Made by a program: the position numbers and the translations under genes | Shown here: positions 61,433 through 64,000 of the stretch, in pieces | Layout: each line of letters opens with the position of its first letter | Position numbering within the stretch: position 1 is the stretch's first letter | The notes under the pieces: model-generated | Seen by the model: the letters and a program-made list of their open reading frames with translations, nothing else | Database searches by the model: none | What the model was told of the DNA's origin: nothing | Source of the DNA: Acanthochlamys bracteata | Taxonomy: Eukaryota > Streptophyta > Magnoliopsida > Pandanales > Velloziaceae | DNA: 64,000 nucleotides | Direction: 5' to 3' | Assembly: GCA_019914995.1 (NCBI GenBank) | Contig: CM034130.1 | Location: 9,734,001-9,798,000 of the forward strand

Positions 61433-61728
61433 GTATCATCAAATCATCTGAGCTGAGCTATATACATATATAGCTCATATGTATCTCTGCATTGGCAGAT
61501 CGTGTTGTATTTTGCATTTTGTGTCGTTTGATCATTTTCAGTACTAGTTCATTGTTGGCCGCCGCCTAAGGATTTCACTCACCATAAATCCTCCACCGCC
61601 ACCGCTACCGCTGAACAAAAAAGCCTCGAGTATCATCAAATCATCTATATATGTGTATCTCTGCATTGGCTGATCATTATGTACTCTGCATTTTGTGTCG
61701 ATCGTTTTCAATACTAGTTCATTATTTG
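61373..61728 (+). repeat. Tandem duplication of the gene's 3' end
   Basis: The last coding stretch plus 3' UTR (61373-61553) is repeated at 61557-61728. Shared marks include CCGCCGCC-TAAGG, TTTCACTCACCAT, GAGTATCATCAAATCATCT, GTATCTCTGCATTGGC and TACTAGTTCATT. The second copy has diverged and its coding part lies beyond the stop codon. Confidence 0.75.
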
Positions 61729-62845
61729 TTCCAAAATCATCAATATTTTATATATGCCATGCTCTGTATTTCATTATTCTGCCTTTTATATTTTAGTACT
61801 TCGAGTTAATTTTACGATCTACTTTGTATTGACTATGACTTACTTAAATAAGTAATAACTTGTCATGTGTACTTATTCTATTCTATTTCAAGTTCCTCAT
61901 AGGGCGGTGTTTATCTAGGGAGTGAAGTTGAGGAAACTTGAATATTTTGAATGTGAGTTTAAAAAATTAAATTAAATATTTAAAATATTTAATAAAAAAT
62001 ATTAATAGTAAATTTTAAAAATAAATTAAAATTTTTTTATTAATTAAAAATATTGATTTAAAATTTTTTATTTATTTAATATTAAAAATAATTTTGTAAA
62101 AAGTAGAATTTAAAAGATTGGTAAAACACGTTCTTGCTTTTGTTAATAAACTGGAAGTTGTATTTGGCGGGAATGTATTTCATTTATCATGTTGTATGGA
62201 TAATGTTCAATTCTATAAGCTTAATTGCTTTACACACTGCGTCGTACTCATAATCTTTTTGGTGTGCCCATTTTTGCCCTAGGCTTTTTTTTTTTAATAA
62301 ATAATAATTGTATGTCTATAGTGTCAACATTTCATAAAATACACTAGGGTAAACAAAAAACAAAAAGAAGGAATCCCTCTTTGACTGATTTAACACACAC
62401 AAATTAATCAGGACTTTCACCTTAAGGAGATAGTAATTCGTGTAACAAGAATTTGATATCAATCAACGTAAAACAAACACAAACATCAAAAGTCCAAACA
62501 ACAATTGTTCAACTTCAGTGATACCGTTGTCGAGGTCTATCTAAGCTATATAACAGGACCAATGGTTTTTTTTTTTGAGCCTAACGTCTTCACCGTTGAG
62601 AAGACGCTTTCTGCTTTCTGCTAGCCTGCACCAACAAACACCAGCAGCAACTCCACCAAAGTCAGTGCTCATCACTTGACAGTCTCTAATAAGATTTTGA
62701 AACTAGTATTGGAAGGTCGACGTGGCCTGTAAAATTAAAGATAGTAGACACATATCCATTCATAATAATGTCAGAACTTTTTTATTATATACGGTATCAC
62801 CTTAATTCCTATGGATTTCATCATTCACTTGTATGCCATTGATGG
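61729..62845. other. Spacer with AT-rich element
   Basis: Contains an AT-rich stretch about 61902-62136 (GGGCGGTGTTTATC at the left, AAAACACGTTC at the right) that may be another GTGTTT-type element. No gene seen. Confidence 0.4.
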
Positions 62846-64000
62846 TGTTGGAATTTCAACACCAAAGATTGAAACTGTTGCACGTACATCTTTGCTGGTG
62901 ATTGAGAATTTTGTTGTTGATCAACGTGAAGAACAGTAGAGAACAGAGACGTAGTAGTTGTAGTCGTTGAAATTTTGATTTATTTGTTACTCAAGTGGAG
63001 TGATGAAACCCTAGAAGAGAGTAGGAGAAGATTAAAAAGTCTTTCAATCTTATTCTTATCATTTAATATAAAATATATATAGACTCTTTATAATTTAAAT
63101 AAAAAGAGTTTTAAATAAAGAAAAATATCTAAATATAATTCTAATAAATATATCTAGAATAAAATATAATTCTAATGAAATATATCTAAAATAATATAAT
63201 ATATTATATCAAAATAATATAACACTCTCTCTCTCTCTCAAGTTGGTGCAAAAATATCATCAATGTCTAACTTGCTCAGTGAGTTATGAAATATTTTGCT
63301 TGAAACTTTTTTTGTCAATATATCCGCTAACTGTGCCTCTGAAGCTACAAAAGGTAACTCAACTAATTTTGCTTCCAATTTTTCCTTAATAAAATGCCGA
63401 TCGATCTCAACATGTTTGGTTCGATCATACTGTACTAGATTATGAGCAATATTTATTGCTGTCTTGTTATCACAGAATAGTTTCATGGTACTTTTAGGAG
63501 GAAAACCAAGCTCCGTCAATAACATTCGAAGCCATAAGAGTTCACAAACTCCATGCGCCATCCTTCTATATTCAGCTTCAGCAGACGATCGAGCAACCAT
63601 TTTCTGTTTCTTACTCCTTCATGTGACTAGATTATCACCAACAAATATAAAATAGCCGGATGTAGAGGGTCTATCTGTCTTATCTCATGCCCAATCTGCA
63701 TCAGTATATGCGTAAATATTCAAATGATTATGCTTTCTGAATAGTAACCCCATGTCTGATGCTGACTTTAAATATCTCAAAATTTTGTTCACTGCTTCCA
63801 TATAATCGACACTTGGAGAATGCATAAACTGACTAACAACACTCACTGCATATGCTATATTTGGGCGAGTATGTGATAAATAAATCAGTCTACCAACCAA
63901 TTTTTGATATTTTTTTTTAGCTGCTGGCACTTGATCAGAATATTCTGCTAAGTTGTGATTCTCAATGATTGGTGTATCGACTGGTTTGCAGTCCGACATT
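62846..64000 (-). mobile_element. Ty1/copia LTR retrotransposon, 3' part, broken
   Basis: Minus-strand element running off the window. The 3' LTR spans 62846-63224, about 379 bp, with TGTTA and CAACA termini in element orientation. A GA-rich polypurine tract lies directly above it. Then comes the end of the polyprotein: a copia-type RNase H (FCDNKTAINIAHN, HFIKEKLE, LADILTKK) and, further right, the end of the reverse transcriptase (LVGRLIYLSHTRPNIAYAVS). The visible coding part is broken, with about one interruption, so this is a fossil. Age cannot be judged without the other LTR. Confidence 0.85.

Overview
The window is nuclear DNA of a dicot plant. Genes have many short introns with GT-AG ends and AT-rich introns, coding exons are near 45% GC, and the spacers are very AT-rich and full of short non-autonomous DNA transposons. 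The protein families are plant-specific: an ABCG22-type half-transporter, an RHF2A-type RING ligase, a WVD2-like/TPX2 protein, a GTD-binding protein and a plant GH3 beta-glucan exohydrolase. The species cannot be fixed from the sequence alone.

Layout, left to right: the last exon of a universal stress protein (84-174, +); an eight-exon protein with seven zinc knuckles (786-3581, +); a small secreted-protein reading frame (4816-5103, -) with a complete 1.83-kb hAT-type element only 18 bp upstream of its ATG (5122-6954), the element carrying an exon of the proteasome ATPase gene RPT5; a GH3 glucan hydrolase (7616-11634, -) whose last exon appears to add a GPI-type tail; a repeat-rich spacer; a GTD-binding-domain protein (17068-19612, +); a stretch of scattered unrecognised minus-strand coding-like pieces (20249-22410); an ABCG22-like transporter (24671-29387, +); a spacer with two hAT/Tourist-type elements; an RHF2A-like E3 ligase (33095-35041, +); a decayed intron-containing copy of replication factor C subunit 1 (36333-39720, -); a WVD2-like microtubule protein (40440-43529, -); a START-domain lipid-binding protein (46399-50214, -); a 5-kb repeat-rich spacer with a second copy of the 0.8-kb hAT element; an intronless unrecognised gene with a frame change near its end (55874-57048, +); a spacer with a large inverted repeat; a short secreted Pro/His-rich protein with a tandemly duplicated 3' end (61049-61432, +); and the 3' end of a Ty1/copia retrotransposon (62846 to the window end, -).

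The genes form no pathway or operon; this is an ordinary mosaic of housekeeping and regulatory genes. The unusual content is (1) the gene-carrying hAT element inserted just upstream of a small secreted-protein frame, (2) the RFC1 copy that has lost its whole AAA+ clamp-loader core but keeps a TATA box, (3) the two possible C-termini of the GH3 enzyme, and (4) a dense set of AT-rich inverted-repeat elements, several with clear target-site duplications. I found no CRISPR array, rRNA, tRNA or organellar insertion. Exon boundaries below were placed by eye from splice sites, reading phase and remembered family conservation, not from transcripts.
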